A DNA stretch of 20,588 nucleotides from Christensenella sp. UBA3770 (GTDB taxonomy: Bacteria > Bacillota > Clostridia > Christensenellales > CAG-1252), in NCBI GenBank assembly GCA_002371075.1, contig DFFS01000036.1:1-20588 (forward strand), in the 5' to 3' direction. A model generated the notes under the pieces. The model was given only the letters and a program-made list of their open reading frames with translations, was not told the origin of the DNA and did no database searches. Position numbers and translations under genes: made by a program. Of this stretch, positions 1 to 6,060 are shown piece by piece (within the stretch, counting starts at the first letter, position 1; each line of letters starts with the position of its first letter).

Positions 1-275
1 ACGTTGACGTCCATCAAGCATCTGACGACGGTTGCCGTGGGGTTGTAGATATCGATAAGGCGCTTGTGCGTCCTCATCTCGAATTGTTCGCGCGAATCCT
101 TATATTTGTGCGTCGCACGAAGGATCGTAACGATCTCACGCTCGGTGGGAAGGGGGATCGGCCCCGAGATCTTGGCGCCGTTCTTGGTGATCACGTCGAC
201 AATGTTCTTTGCGACGCTGTCCACGAGCTCATGATCGTAAGATTTCAATTTGATCCTGATTGTCTGTCCTGCCAT
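1..275 (-). CDS. rpsJ: 30S ribosomal protein S10, 5' part (runs off the window)
   Basis: The reverse strand encodes a protein starting MAGQTIRIKLKSYDHELVD and continuing through RATHKYKDSREQFEMRTHKR to LIDIYNPTATVVRCLMDVN, which is unmistakably ribosomal protein S10 (also NusE). S10 sits in the 30S head and, with NusB, takes part in antitermination. About 91 of the usual 100 to 105 residues are present; the C-terminus lies left of position 1. The ATG at 275-273 is preceded by a CAGGAGGAAA ribosome binding site (281-290), which fixes the start. In Firmicutes rpsJ heads the large S10 ribosomal protein operon, so rplC and further genes are expected to the left (known of the family, not seen here). 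It has a canonical promoter at 481-509 and a leader of about 200 nt. Confidence 0.97.
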   Translation of the reverse strand, partial: MAGQTIRIKLKSYDHELVDSVAKNIVDVITKNGAKISGPIPLPTEREIVTILRATHKYKDSREQFEMRTHKRLIDIYNPTATVVRCLMDVN

Positions 276-296
276 TTTTGTTTCCTCCTGTTATTT

Positions 297-382
297 CTAA
301 CTCATTTTATACCGCGCTGCCGTGTGTTTCCTGCTCCCTGTAAATTTAAGGCAGGTTTAACCTGCCGTGATTTACGAGTTAG
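297..382 (-). promoter_or_regulatory. Structured part of the rpsJ mRNA leader
   Basis: The rpsJ leader contains nested complementary segments directly upstream of the ribosome binding site. On the plus strand, CTAACTC (297-303) matches GAGTTAG (376-382); inside it GTAAAT (340-345) matches ATTTAC (370-375); inside that GGCAGG (350-355) matches CCTGCC (361-366). A further hairpin, CGCAT/ATGCG, lies at 437-453. No T-run follows the stems in the direction of transcription, so this is not a terminator. A ribosomal-protein-binding leader controlling the S10 operon is a reasonable inference, because such operons are commonly autoregulated, but I recognise no specific class. Confidence 0.45.
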
Positions 383-480
383 CGCCCGATCGATCGGACT
401 GGTCCGCGCAAATTAGCCCCGGATTGGGTAACCTTGCGCATCATCCGTATGCGGAGCATTCCTCTAGACAATGCCTGTTC

Positions 481-509
481 ATTATAACCCAGTCGAAAAA
501 CCTTGTCAA
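481..509 (-). promoter_or_regulatory. Sigma-A promoter for rpsJ / S10 operon
   Basis: On the reverse strand a perfect TTGACA (509-504) and a perfect TATAAT (486-481) are separated by 17 bases. Transcription would start near 474 and give a leader of about 200 nt before the rpsJ ATG at 275. A consensus promoter fits a ribosomal protein operon. Confidence 0.9.
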
Positions 510-637
510 ATGCAAACAAATTTTATTAAATTAATTTTTCTTAATAATTCGTTGTTTTAGAAACTATGTGGCGGTTTTTGGCATTTTTTGAGAAAAAAGA
601 AGGGCGCGTCCGATCGGTTTTGCCCCGCCCCGCCCTA

Positions 638-667
638 TTGACAACTTCCGCGCGCGTATGCTATATT
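638..667 (+). promoter_or_regulatory. Sigma-A promoter for the InlB-repeat protein / yhhN operon
   Basis: TTGACA at 638-643 and TATATT at 662-667 are separated by 18 bases, about 55 bases upstream of the ATG at 722. It diverges from the rpsJ promoter. The GC-rich spacer is slightly unusual but the boxes are good. Confidence 0.75.
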
Positions 668-721
668 ATTATTTATTGAAGTGCGCGCGTGAGACAAAAG
701 GCAACCACAAGGAGCGATCGT

Positions 722-2419
722 ATGGAAACCGGCAAAGTTAAAGAGTTTTTGAAAAGCAAAAAGGGCAAGCGCCTGTTGATTTATATTGCGATCGGCATCG
801 CCGTGATCGCCGGCATCATCACTGCGGCGGTCATTATGGACGCAAGCGTGGTCAAGCTTGTCAACTCCAACGAAGAAGCGGGACACCTGATCGGCGGAGG
901 CAGGGTCTCCAGCGGCTCCACCACCACGATCCGCGCGCAAGCCAACCCCGGCTACACTTTTATGAACTGGACCAACGCAGACGGCTCCATCGCCAGCGCC
1001 GAACCCACGCATCGTTTGACCGTGCCGGAGTCCAACATCACCTTGACCGCCAACTGGAAGATCACTGAGTGGGACATCATTTTGGAGCTTGACAGCGAGG
1101 AGAACACCACCGCCTTCCCCGAGTCTTTTAACGTAAAGAGCGAAACCATCTTTTTGGACGTCCCCACCAAAGAGGGCTACACCTTCCTCGGTTGGTACGA
1201 AGACGCCGCTTTTACCAAGCCCGCCAAGGACTACATTGCGTCCGGCACGGCGAAAAATGTCATTTTGTATGCAAAATGGGCGCCCTCCTATACAATCACT
1301 TACGATTTGGGCAACCCTGCCGTTTCCAACAGTCCCGACAACCCTCTGACTTATACGGAATATAAGGACGTAGTCCTTGAAAGCCCGATCTGGTACGAAG
1401 TTTCGGATGGGGTGCTTACGGGCGGCAGCTACTACTTCTTGGGTTGGTACGACGACGACGGCAACAAGGTGGACAGGATCCTTTCTTCCACAAAAGAGGA
1501 CGTCACCGTTCACGCGCGTTGGGATCTTTCCAAGGGCGCCATCTATTACTCGATTTATCAAAGGGACAATTTCACTTACGTGGATTTCGGCAGGTTCCCG
1601 CAGCACATTTTGGAGGATCAGCGCACCGTTTCCGAGCTCAAAACCAAGATCGCAAACGGCACCTTGACCCCCGACCCCGTGACGGGCATCTACACCTACC
1701 AAAATACCCTGTACGTAAAGGCGACGGCAAAGCCCTATCAAAACGACGCGAAGACCTATCGCGCAAATTTCAGCAACAATGAGGAAGTTAAAGCGGGCGA
1801 AGACTACTTCTTTATCGTGGAGCCCATCCGTTGGCGGGTGCTTTCCGGCGATCCCACCAAGGAGGAAGAGGTGCTGCTGCTTTCCGAAGACGTCCTTTCC
1901 GCCGGTCTTTTCCGCGCAGATACGACGGTGCGCTCTTTTGAGGGCAGCACGGTTTACGCCAACAACTGGGAATACAGCGACCTTCGCGAGTTCCTAAACA
2001 CCGGCTTCTACGACGAGGCGTTTAAGAAGGGCGAAAGGGATTTTATCGTTTCCACCACGATCGACACCGGATCAAAGACCGCGCACTTTGAGCGTTATGC
2101 AAACGGCAAACCCTGCGTGGACAAGGTGTTCCTTTTGAGCTATGCCGATACGGCAAACAGAAGCTACGGGTGGAACCACTGGACCATCACCGAAGACACG
2201 CGCAAGATCGGCAAAGCCACCGACTACGCAAAGGCGCTTGGCGCTTACGCCAGCCTAAACGACGGAGCGGAGCATGACGCCGCGCATTGGTGGCTGCGTT
2301 CCGCAGGCGACTTTGAGGGTCGCGCTTCCGTCACCAGCGCCATCGGCACCGTCGGCACCTATTCGGTGGATTGCACCTCCATCGGCATCCGCCCTGCCAT
2401 CACGGTCAAACTTAAATAA
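722..2419 (+). CDS. Membrane-anchored InlB B-repeat protein with C-terminal DUF6273-like domain
   Basis: This encodes a 565-residue protein. A short lysine-rich cytoplasmic start is followed by one hydrophobic segment (about residues 18-39) that acts as signal anchor. Then come three Listeria-Bacteroides (InlB B / Flg_new type) repeats, recognised by the endings GYTFMNWTNADG...LTANW, GYTFLGWYEDA...LYAKW and YFLGWYDDDG...VHARW. The C-terminal half (from about residue 276) resembles DUF6273: FGRFPQ near its start, PIRWRVL in the middle, then HWWLRSAG and GIRPAITVKL at the end. The domain's function is unknown; it is common in surface proteins of gut Firmicutes. The ATG at 722 is preferred over an in-frame ATG at 689 because AAGGAG lies at 709-714. 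A yhhN-family gene follows after 24 bases. The protein probably faces outside, as a surface or adhesion protein, but no substrate can be inferred. Confidence 0.85.
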   Translation: METGKVKEFLKSKKGKRLLIYIAIGIAVIAGIITAAVIMDASVVKLVNSNEEAGHLIGGGRVSSGSTTTIRAQANPGYTFMNWTNADGSIASAEPTHRLTVPESNITLTANWKITEWDIILELDSEENTTAFPESFNVKSETIFLDVPTKEGYTFLGWYEDAAFTKPAKDYIASGTAKNVILYAKWAPSYTITYDLGNPAVSNSPDNPLTYTEYKDVVLESPIWYEVSDGVLTGGSYYFLGWYDDDGNKVDRILSSTKEDVTVHARWDLSKGAIYYSIYQRDNFTYVDFGRFPQHILEDQRTVSELKTKIANGTLTPDPVTGIYTYQNTLYVKATAKPYQNDAKTYRANFSNNEEVKAGEDYFFIVEPIRWRVLSGDPTKEEEVLLLSEDVLSAGLFRADTTVRSFEGSTVYANNWEYSDLREFLNTGFYDEAFKKGERDFIVSTTIDTGSKTAHFERYANGKPCVDKVFLLSYADTANRSYGWNHWTITEDTRKIGKATDYAKALGAYASLNDGAEHDAAHWWLRSAGDFEGRASVTSAIGTVGTYSVDCTSIGIRPAITVKLK

Positions 2420-2443
2420 TACAACTCTTTTAGGAGGTTTTTT

Positions 2444-3172
2444 ATGCTTACGTACATTCTCTTGGTTCTCGGCGGACTGTTTTTGACTTGCTTCTTGCTT
2501 TTCCGCACAAAGGAAGGCGGGATGCTCCCCGCCGCGCTGAAAACCGTCACCAGCTTTTTGTTTGTGGCAACGGCGGTTGCCGGCGCGGTAAACAACTACA
2601 TCGTGACAGGCACCGCAAGCGCGCCCAAGCTTACCTTTATCGGGCTTGTCATCTTGGGTTTGGTCTGTGGCTTGATCGGCGACCTGACGCTTGACCTTAA
2701 GGTCACTTATCAGGCGACCAACATTCGCCACAGCGACATTTACACCTTCTTTGGCATGGCGGCGTTTGGCATCGGGCACATCTTGTACGTCGTGGCGGTC
2801 GCCCTGTTCTTCGGCTTCTCCGCCTGGACCATCCTGATTGCCGTCGGCGCCACCGCGGCGATCTTCTCCGTCAGCTTGTTCCTGCTTAAGATGAAGTTCG
2901 GCAAGTTCCTGATCCCCTCCATATTGTACGCCCTGCTCTTGACGTTGTTCCTTGCATGCACCGTTGCGGGCGGCTTGATCGCGGGATTTACGCTCCCCGT
3001 CATCCTGCTTGTGGTGGGCGCGGGGCTCTTCCTGCTTTCCGATCTCGTGCTGTCCATGATCTACTTCGACGGCAACGAAAGCAGAGTGCTGATCGTGGTC
3101 AATCACGTGCTGTATTATGCGGCGCAGTTCCTGATCGCTTTGTCTGTTTATTACATCGGCATGCCCTTATAA
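2444..3172 (+). CDS. YhhN/TMEM86-family membrane protein (lysoplasmalogenase-like)
   Basis: This 242-residue protein is almost entirely hydrophobic, with about seven to eight membrane helices. Family marks are visible in order: an early lysine before a helix (AALKTVTSFL), GDLTLD, FGMAAFGIGHILY, SDLVLS and NHVLYYAAQFLI, matching the GD...L, GH..Y, SD..L and YY.AQ.LI signatures of the YhhN family (PF07947). Characterised members cleave the vinyl-ether bond of lysoplasmalogens. Many anaerobic clostridia make plasmalogens, so the role is plausible, but bacterial members are poorly characterised. An AGGAGG ribosome binding site at 2431-2436 precedes the ATG, and the gene is probably cotranscribed with the upstream surface-protein gene. 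The base after its TAA is the first base of structured element A. The family call is firm; the exact enzyme activity is not. Confidence 0.83.
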   Translation: MLTYILLVLGGLFLTCFLLFRTKEGGMLPAALKTVTSFLFVATAVAGAVNNYIVTGTASAPKLTFIGLVILGLVCGLIGDLTLDLKVTYQATNIRHSDIYTFFGMAAFGIGHILYVVAVALFFGFSAWTILIAVGATAAIFSVSLFLLKMKFGKFLIPSILYALLLTLFLACTVAGGLIAGFTLPVILLVVGAGLFLLSDLVLSMIYFDGNESRVLIVVNHVLYYAAQFLIALSVYYIGMPL

Positions 3173-3297
3173 GCGAACGTGAATTAGGGCGCATTTGCTT
3201 TGTTACTTACATCAAAACCGCGCAGTTACGTACAATGAGTACGCGCCTGCGCGGTTTTTCGTAGAGCCTCGCACCTGCAACCCTTCTTCACGCTCGC
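3173..3297 (+). repeat. Structured repeat element A (complete copy, likely also the yhhN terminator)
   Basis: The 125-nt element begins on the base after the yhhN stop codon. The outer arms GCGAACGTGA (3173-3182) and TCACGCTCGC (3288-3297) pair in 9 of 10 positions. Inside them GGGCGCATTTGC (3187-3198) faces GCACCTGCAACCC (3271-3283), with GCA/TGC steps around a two-base mismatch. A perfect 12-bp inner stem follows, AAAACCGCGCAG (3214-3225) with CTGCGCGGTTTT (3247-3258), topped by CGTAC/GTACG (3229-3233, 3239-3243). T-runs follow both the inner stem (3255-3259) and the outer arm (3301-3305), so either could terminate transcription. The order of parts is the same as in element B, with different arm sequences. 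Confidence 0.75.
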
Positions 3298-3402
3298 CGG
3301 TTTTTATAATTTAAAAACGGCAAATATAAAAAACCTTACTGTCGGAAACTTCTCAAAACTTGTTCTGTTTTCATTTTCCCCCCCGCACTCATCAAATAAA
3401 AT

Positions 3403-3430
3403 AAAAGGATCTCGCTCGAGATTCTTTTTT
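3403..3430 (+). terminator. Orphan terminator-like hairpin
   Basis: The stem AAAGGATCTC pairs with GAGATTCTTT (one G-T pair) around a GCTC loop, and T's run on to 3430. The A-rich left flank would let it work leftward as well. No gene ends here, so it may be left from a lost gene or belong to an unrecognised small transcript. Confidence 0.5.
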
Positions 3431-3487
3431 AACGATTTTCAAGATCAATTTCGTTTTGTCGAAAATCTGCAAGTGCACAGAAACGTT

Positions 3488-3520
3488 GCACCTGCAACCC
3501 TTCTTCCCGTTCGCCCGGTT
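3488..3520 (+). repeat. Structured repeat, half copy
   Basis: GCACCTGCAACCCTTCTTC at 3488-3506 is identical to 3271-3289 in element A and is followed by a similar arm (CCGTTCGCCCGG against ACGCTCGCCGG) and a T-rich tail. The matching 5' half (GGGCGCAT plus an outer arm) is absent from the preceding 180 bases. It is therefore a truncated or eroded copy of the element. Confidence 0.65.
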
Positions 3521-3539
3521 TATATTTGAAATAGATAAA

Positions 3540-3569
3540 AAAGAACTCCCTGCTTTAGGGATTTCTTTT
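3540..3569. terminator. Orphan bidirectional terminator-like hairpin
   Basis: TCCCT (3547-3551) pairs with AGGGA (3557-3561) around GCTTT, and after one mismatch the stem continues through AAAGAA/TTCTTT. A-rich and T-rich flanks would allow termination in either direction. No gene ends beside it. Confidence 0.45.
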
Positions 3570-3639
3570 AGGATAAATTGCTCCTTACGGATGCTTTAAA
3601 TCTCCATATTATCCTTAACGGATCGTTGGCTGGCTCCTT

Positions 3640-3706
3640 TACGCCGCAACACCCCAAGAAATCTGTTGAATTTCTCGGGGACCCCAACGCGGCTTTCACG
3701 CCGCAA
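3640..3706. other. Hairpin-rich segment with alternative pairings, no ORF
   Basis: CCCCAAGAAAT (3652-3662) pairs with ATTTCTCGGGG (3670-3680) over 11 positions, one of them a G-U pair if read leftward. GCGGC at 3689-3693 can pair either with GCCGC at 3643-3647, enclosing that hairpin, or with GCCGC at 3700-3704 in a local hairpin. The two GCCGC copies lie in near-identical contexts (TTTACGCCGCAA and TTTCACGCCGCAA). No protein-coding gene is seen between 3298 and 3720; this and the neighbouring hairpins are all I find there. Confidence 0.4.
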
Positions 3707-3720
3707 AAATACAAAAAAAA

Positions 3721-3842
3721 GACGGCGTAGAAGGGTTGCAGATGCAAGGCTCGCCAAGCGGAAGCAAATGAGCGTACTCCTTGTACGTGATTTTGCTAAC
3801 GCGATGGCAGAAACACAGCAGATGCGCCCTTATACGCCGTCG
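3721..3842 (-). repeat. Structured repeat element B (complete copy) with T-tail, likely terminator of the tmk/FAD operon
   Basis: Read leftward, in the sense of the adjacent gene, the element starts one base after the stop codon at 3845-3843. The outer arm GACGGCGTA (3841-3833) pairs perfectly with TACGCCGTC (3729-3721), followed by eight T's (3720-3713), which is a rho-independent terminator outline. Inside the arms are GGGCGCATCTGC facing GCATCTGCAACCC, an interrupted inner stem including GCAAAT with ATTTTGC, and the CGTAC/GTACG cap (3773-3777, 3783-3787). Over 26 nt (3727-3752), reverse-complemented, it matches element A at 3264-3289 with three differences. The outer arm and inner stem sequences differ from A but still pair. 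Confidence 0.77.
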
Positions 3843-5360
3843 TTATTTATTTTCCACAATAGCAAGCGCCACCTTAATGCCATCCACCGCCGCCGACATA
3901 ATCCCGCCGGCGTACCCACAGCCCTCTCCGCATGGATAGACCATCGGATAGGATAGGCTTTTAAAGTCCTCTCCGCGAAGGACGCGGACGGGGGAAGAAC
4001 TGCGTGTTTCCACGCCGGTAAGCAGATTATCGTCGGAGGCGAACCCGCGGATCCTTTTGTTAAACAGCGGGAGCGCCATTCGCATGGCGGAACTGATTTT
4101 TTCGGGCAAAACGACATTCAGATCGCAAGGGGTCACGCCGGGACGATACGTGGGGCTCACCCTGCCGTCCAAACTGCCCTTTTGTTTTTTCAAAAAGTCA
4201 CCGACGCGTTGCGCGGGAGCAGCAAAGCCGCCGCCCGCTGTGAGAAACGCCTTTCGTTCCATATCGCGCTGATAGTTGACGCCGTCCAGCACGCCGCCGC
4301 CAAAGTCGCTTTGATCCACGCCCACAAGGAGCGCTGCGTTTGCGTTTTTGCCGTCGCGCGCGTGATAGCTCATGCCGTTGGTAACGACGCCGCCCTCTTC
4401 CGTTGACGCGCATACGACGTAGCCGCCCGGGCACATACAAAAGCTATAGACGCCGCCGAGCGAGGTGTGTTCCACCACCTTGTAATCCGCCGCGGGAAGA
4501 CGCGGGTCGGACGGGACGCCGTACATCGCCTCGTTGATGTCCTGCTGCAGCTGTTCTATCCTGACGCCGACCGCAAACGGCTTGTTTTGCATCAAAAATC
4601 CGCGTGCAAGAAGGGTTTCGTAGGTGTCGCGCGCGGAGTGCCCGACGGCAAGAATGACGCGATCGGTCAAATACTCCTTATCCGCCGTGACTTTTACGCT
4701 TTTTTCAAGGGGGCACAAGTCGGTGACCTGCGCGCCGAAACGCACCTCGCCGCCGAGGGCGATGATCTCCTGCCGCATCGCGCGGATCGTAGAACGCAAA
4801 CGGTCGGTGCCGATATGCGGCTTGTTCAAATACAAGATCTCCTCCGGTGCGCCGAATTTTACAAAACTCTCCAAAACGAAGCGGGAAAGCTCCTTGTCCT
4901 TGATGCCGCTGTTGAGCTTGCCATCGGAAAAAGCGCCTGCGCCGCCCTCTCCGAACGACGCGTTGGCATTGGGGCTCAAAATGCCCTTAGTCCACAGCGC
5001 GTCAAGCTTGCCGCCCCTCTCCTCTATGGCTGGGCCGCGCTCCAACACGATCGGGCACAAACCCGCAAGCGCCAAAACGTACGAGGCAAAAATACCCGCC
5101 GGACCGAACCCCACCACGATGGGGCGATAGGCGCCCGCCTTGGCTTTGGGGACGGAAAAGGAGGGCAAACTCTCTGCCTTATCGGAGATCAAAACGGTAT
5201 AAACTTCCTTGATCGCCCCCTTTTTGCGGGCGTCAACGGACTTTTTCAGGATCACGAACGTACGTGCTTTTCCAAGGGGAAGCCGCGCCTTTTGAGACGC
5301 CGCCGCCTTGACGTCTTGAACGCTTGAACCGATGGGAAGCGTAAGGTCATATAGGATCAT
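3843..5360 (-). CDS. FAD-dependent oxidoreductase of the COG2509 type
   Basis: This encodes a 505-residue protein. The first 80 or so residues form a small N-terminal region, typical of this family. The dinucleotide-binding core follows, with VVGFGPAGIFAS (GxGxxG at residues 84-89) and the FAD-ribose-binding glutamate at the end of the second strand (IVLERG, Glu107). Further family marks are ANASFGEGGAGAFSDGKLNSG, KPHIGTDRLR, VILAVGHSARDT, GVRIEQLQ and the C-terminal GEGCGYAGGIMSAAVDGIK. Members are full-length flavoproteins annotated as uncharacterised dehydrogenases; the substrate is unknown. The ATG at 5360 has GGGAGGGG about five bases upstream. It lies 82 bases downstream of tmk on the same strand with no terminator between, so it is probably the last gene of that operon; element B follows it directly. 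Confidence 0.88.
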   Translation of the reverse strand: MILYDLTLPIGSSVQDVKAAASQKARLPLGKARTFVILKKSVDARKKGAIKEVYTVLISDKAESLPSFSVPKAKAGAYRPIVVGFGPAGIFASYVLALAGLCPIVLERGPAIEERGGKLDALWTKGILSPNANASFGEGGAGAFSDGKLNSGIKDKELSRFVLESFVKFGAPEEILYLNKPHIGTDRLRSTIRAMRQEIIALGGEVRFGAQVTDLCPLEKSVKVTADKEYLTDRVILAVGHSARDTYETLLARGFLMQNKPFAVGVRIEQLQQDINEAMYGVPSDPRLPAADYKVVEHTSLGGVYSFCMCPGGYVVCASTEEGGVVTNGMSYHARDGKNANAALLVGVDQSDFGGGVLDGVNYQRDMERKAFLTAGGGFAAPAQRVGDFLKKQKGSLDGRVSPTYRPGVTPCDLNVVLPEKISSAMRMALPLFNKRIRGFASDDNLLTGVETRSSSPVRVLRGEDFKSLSYPMVYPCGEGCGYAGGIMSAAVDGIKVALAIVENK

Positions 5361-5442
5361 AGTGCCCCTCCCACAAAAAGAGCGCCGCCCGACATTGCGC
5401 TGCGGCGAACCCTTCTTTCGGTCAAACCCAAAACCTTTTTCT

Positions 5443-6060
5443 TCATTTCAAAATCTCTTTGACGGCAAGATACACTTCTTCCGCCGCTTGGGGCAAAGGA
5501 CAATCGTTGTTTACAACGCGTACCCTCTCCTCGGGAAGACGTCGAAACGCCTCAAAATAATTGCTTCTTACCTTGGAAAGCACCTCGGTCTTTTCATAGC
5601 GCTCCGTCGTCCCGCGCGACTCGATCCTCGAAAGGAACTTTTGCGGGTCGATGTCGAGAAACACCGTCAGATCGGGGCGAAGCGTTTGCATCGCAAGACG
5701 GTTGAGCTCAATGACCCAATCCATCGGCGCGTAACTGCCGTTATACGCAAAGGAAGAAAAGTAGTACCTGTCGCAAAGCACGATCTCGCCCTCTTCCAAA
5801 TGGCGCAAAATGCCCGTCTGCGCGTTTAAGATGTGGTCGATGCGGTCTGTCATAAAAAGACCGGCGATCGCCTGTTCCGGCAGGTCCGCCTCCCCCGTCA
5901 AGCAACGACGAAGAAGTTTTCCCGCCTCGCCGTCCGTCGGTTCGCGGGTCAAGAAAACGCGGTAACCCTCGCTCTCCAACCTCTCTTTGAGAAGAACGGC
6001 GTGGGTGCTTTTCCCACTGCCGTCTATCCCTTCAAATACGATAAATTTACCGCGTGCCAT
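5443..6060 (-). CDS. tmk: Thymidylate kinase
   Basis: This 205-residue protein is the normal length for dTMP kinase, which makes dTDP from dTMP and ATP in the cytoplasm, an essential step toward dTTP. Visible motifs are the P-loop FEGIDGSGKST (residues 9-19), FLTREPT, the nucleobase-side LFMTDRIDHI, and DRYYFSSFAYNG, followed by LDIDPQKFLSRI and a lid containing ERYE. The start overlaps the stop of the upstream gene in a TAATG arrangement, which implies translational coupling with the PH-like membrane protein. The more usual clostridial neighbours of tmk (holB, a YaaT-type protein) are absent here. Confidence 0.96.
   Translation of the reverse strand: MARGKFIVFEGIDGSGKSTHAVLLKERLESEGYRVFLTREPTDGEAGKLLRRCLTGEADLPEQAIAGLFMTDRIDHILNAQTGILRHLEEGEIVLCDRYYFSSFAYNGSYAPMDWVIELNRLAMQTLRPDLTVFLDIDPQKFLSRIESRGTTERYEKTEVLSKVRSNYFEAFRRLPEERVRVVNNDCPLPQAAEEVYLAVKEILK

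Noticed and set aside
635..1741. Long open frame on the reverse strand
   Set aside because: Antisense to the InlB-repeat protein, no ribosome binding site, no recognisable domain; a frame left open by the codon pattern of the real gene.
3173..3842. Integron attC sites
   Set aside because: The conserved GCAACCC and GGGCGCAT cores do not match RYYYAAC/GTTRRRY, and there is no integrase.
3666..3956. Small plus-strand ORF, Arg/Lys-rich start
   Set aside because: Runs through structured element B and into the FAD gene; no ribosome binding site.
4467..5327. Long plus-strand open frame
   Set aside because: Antisense to the FAD oxidoreductase, whose family motifs are clear.
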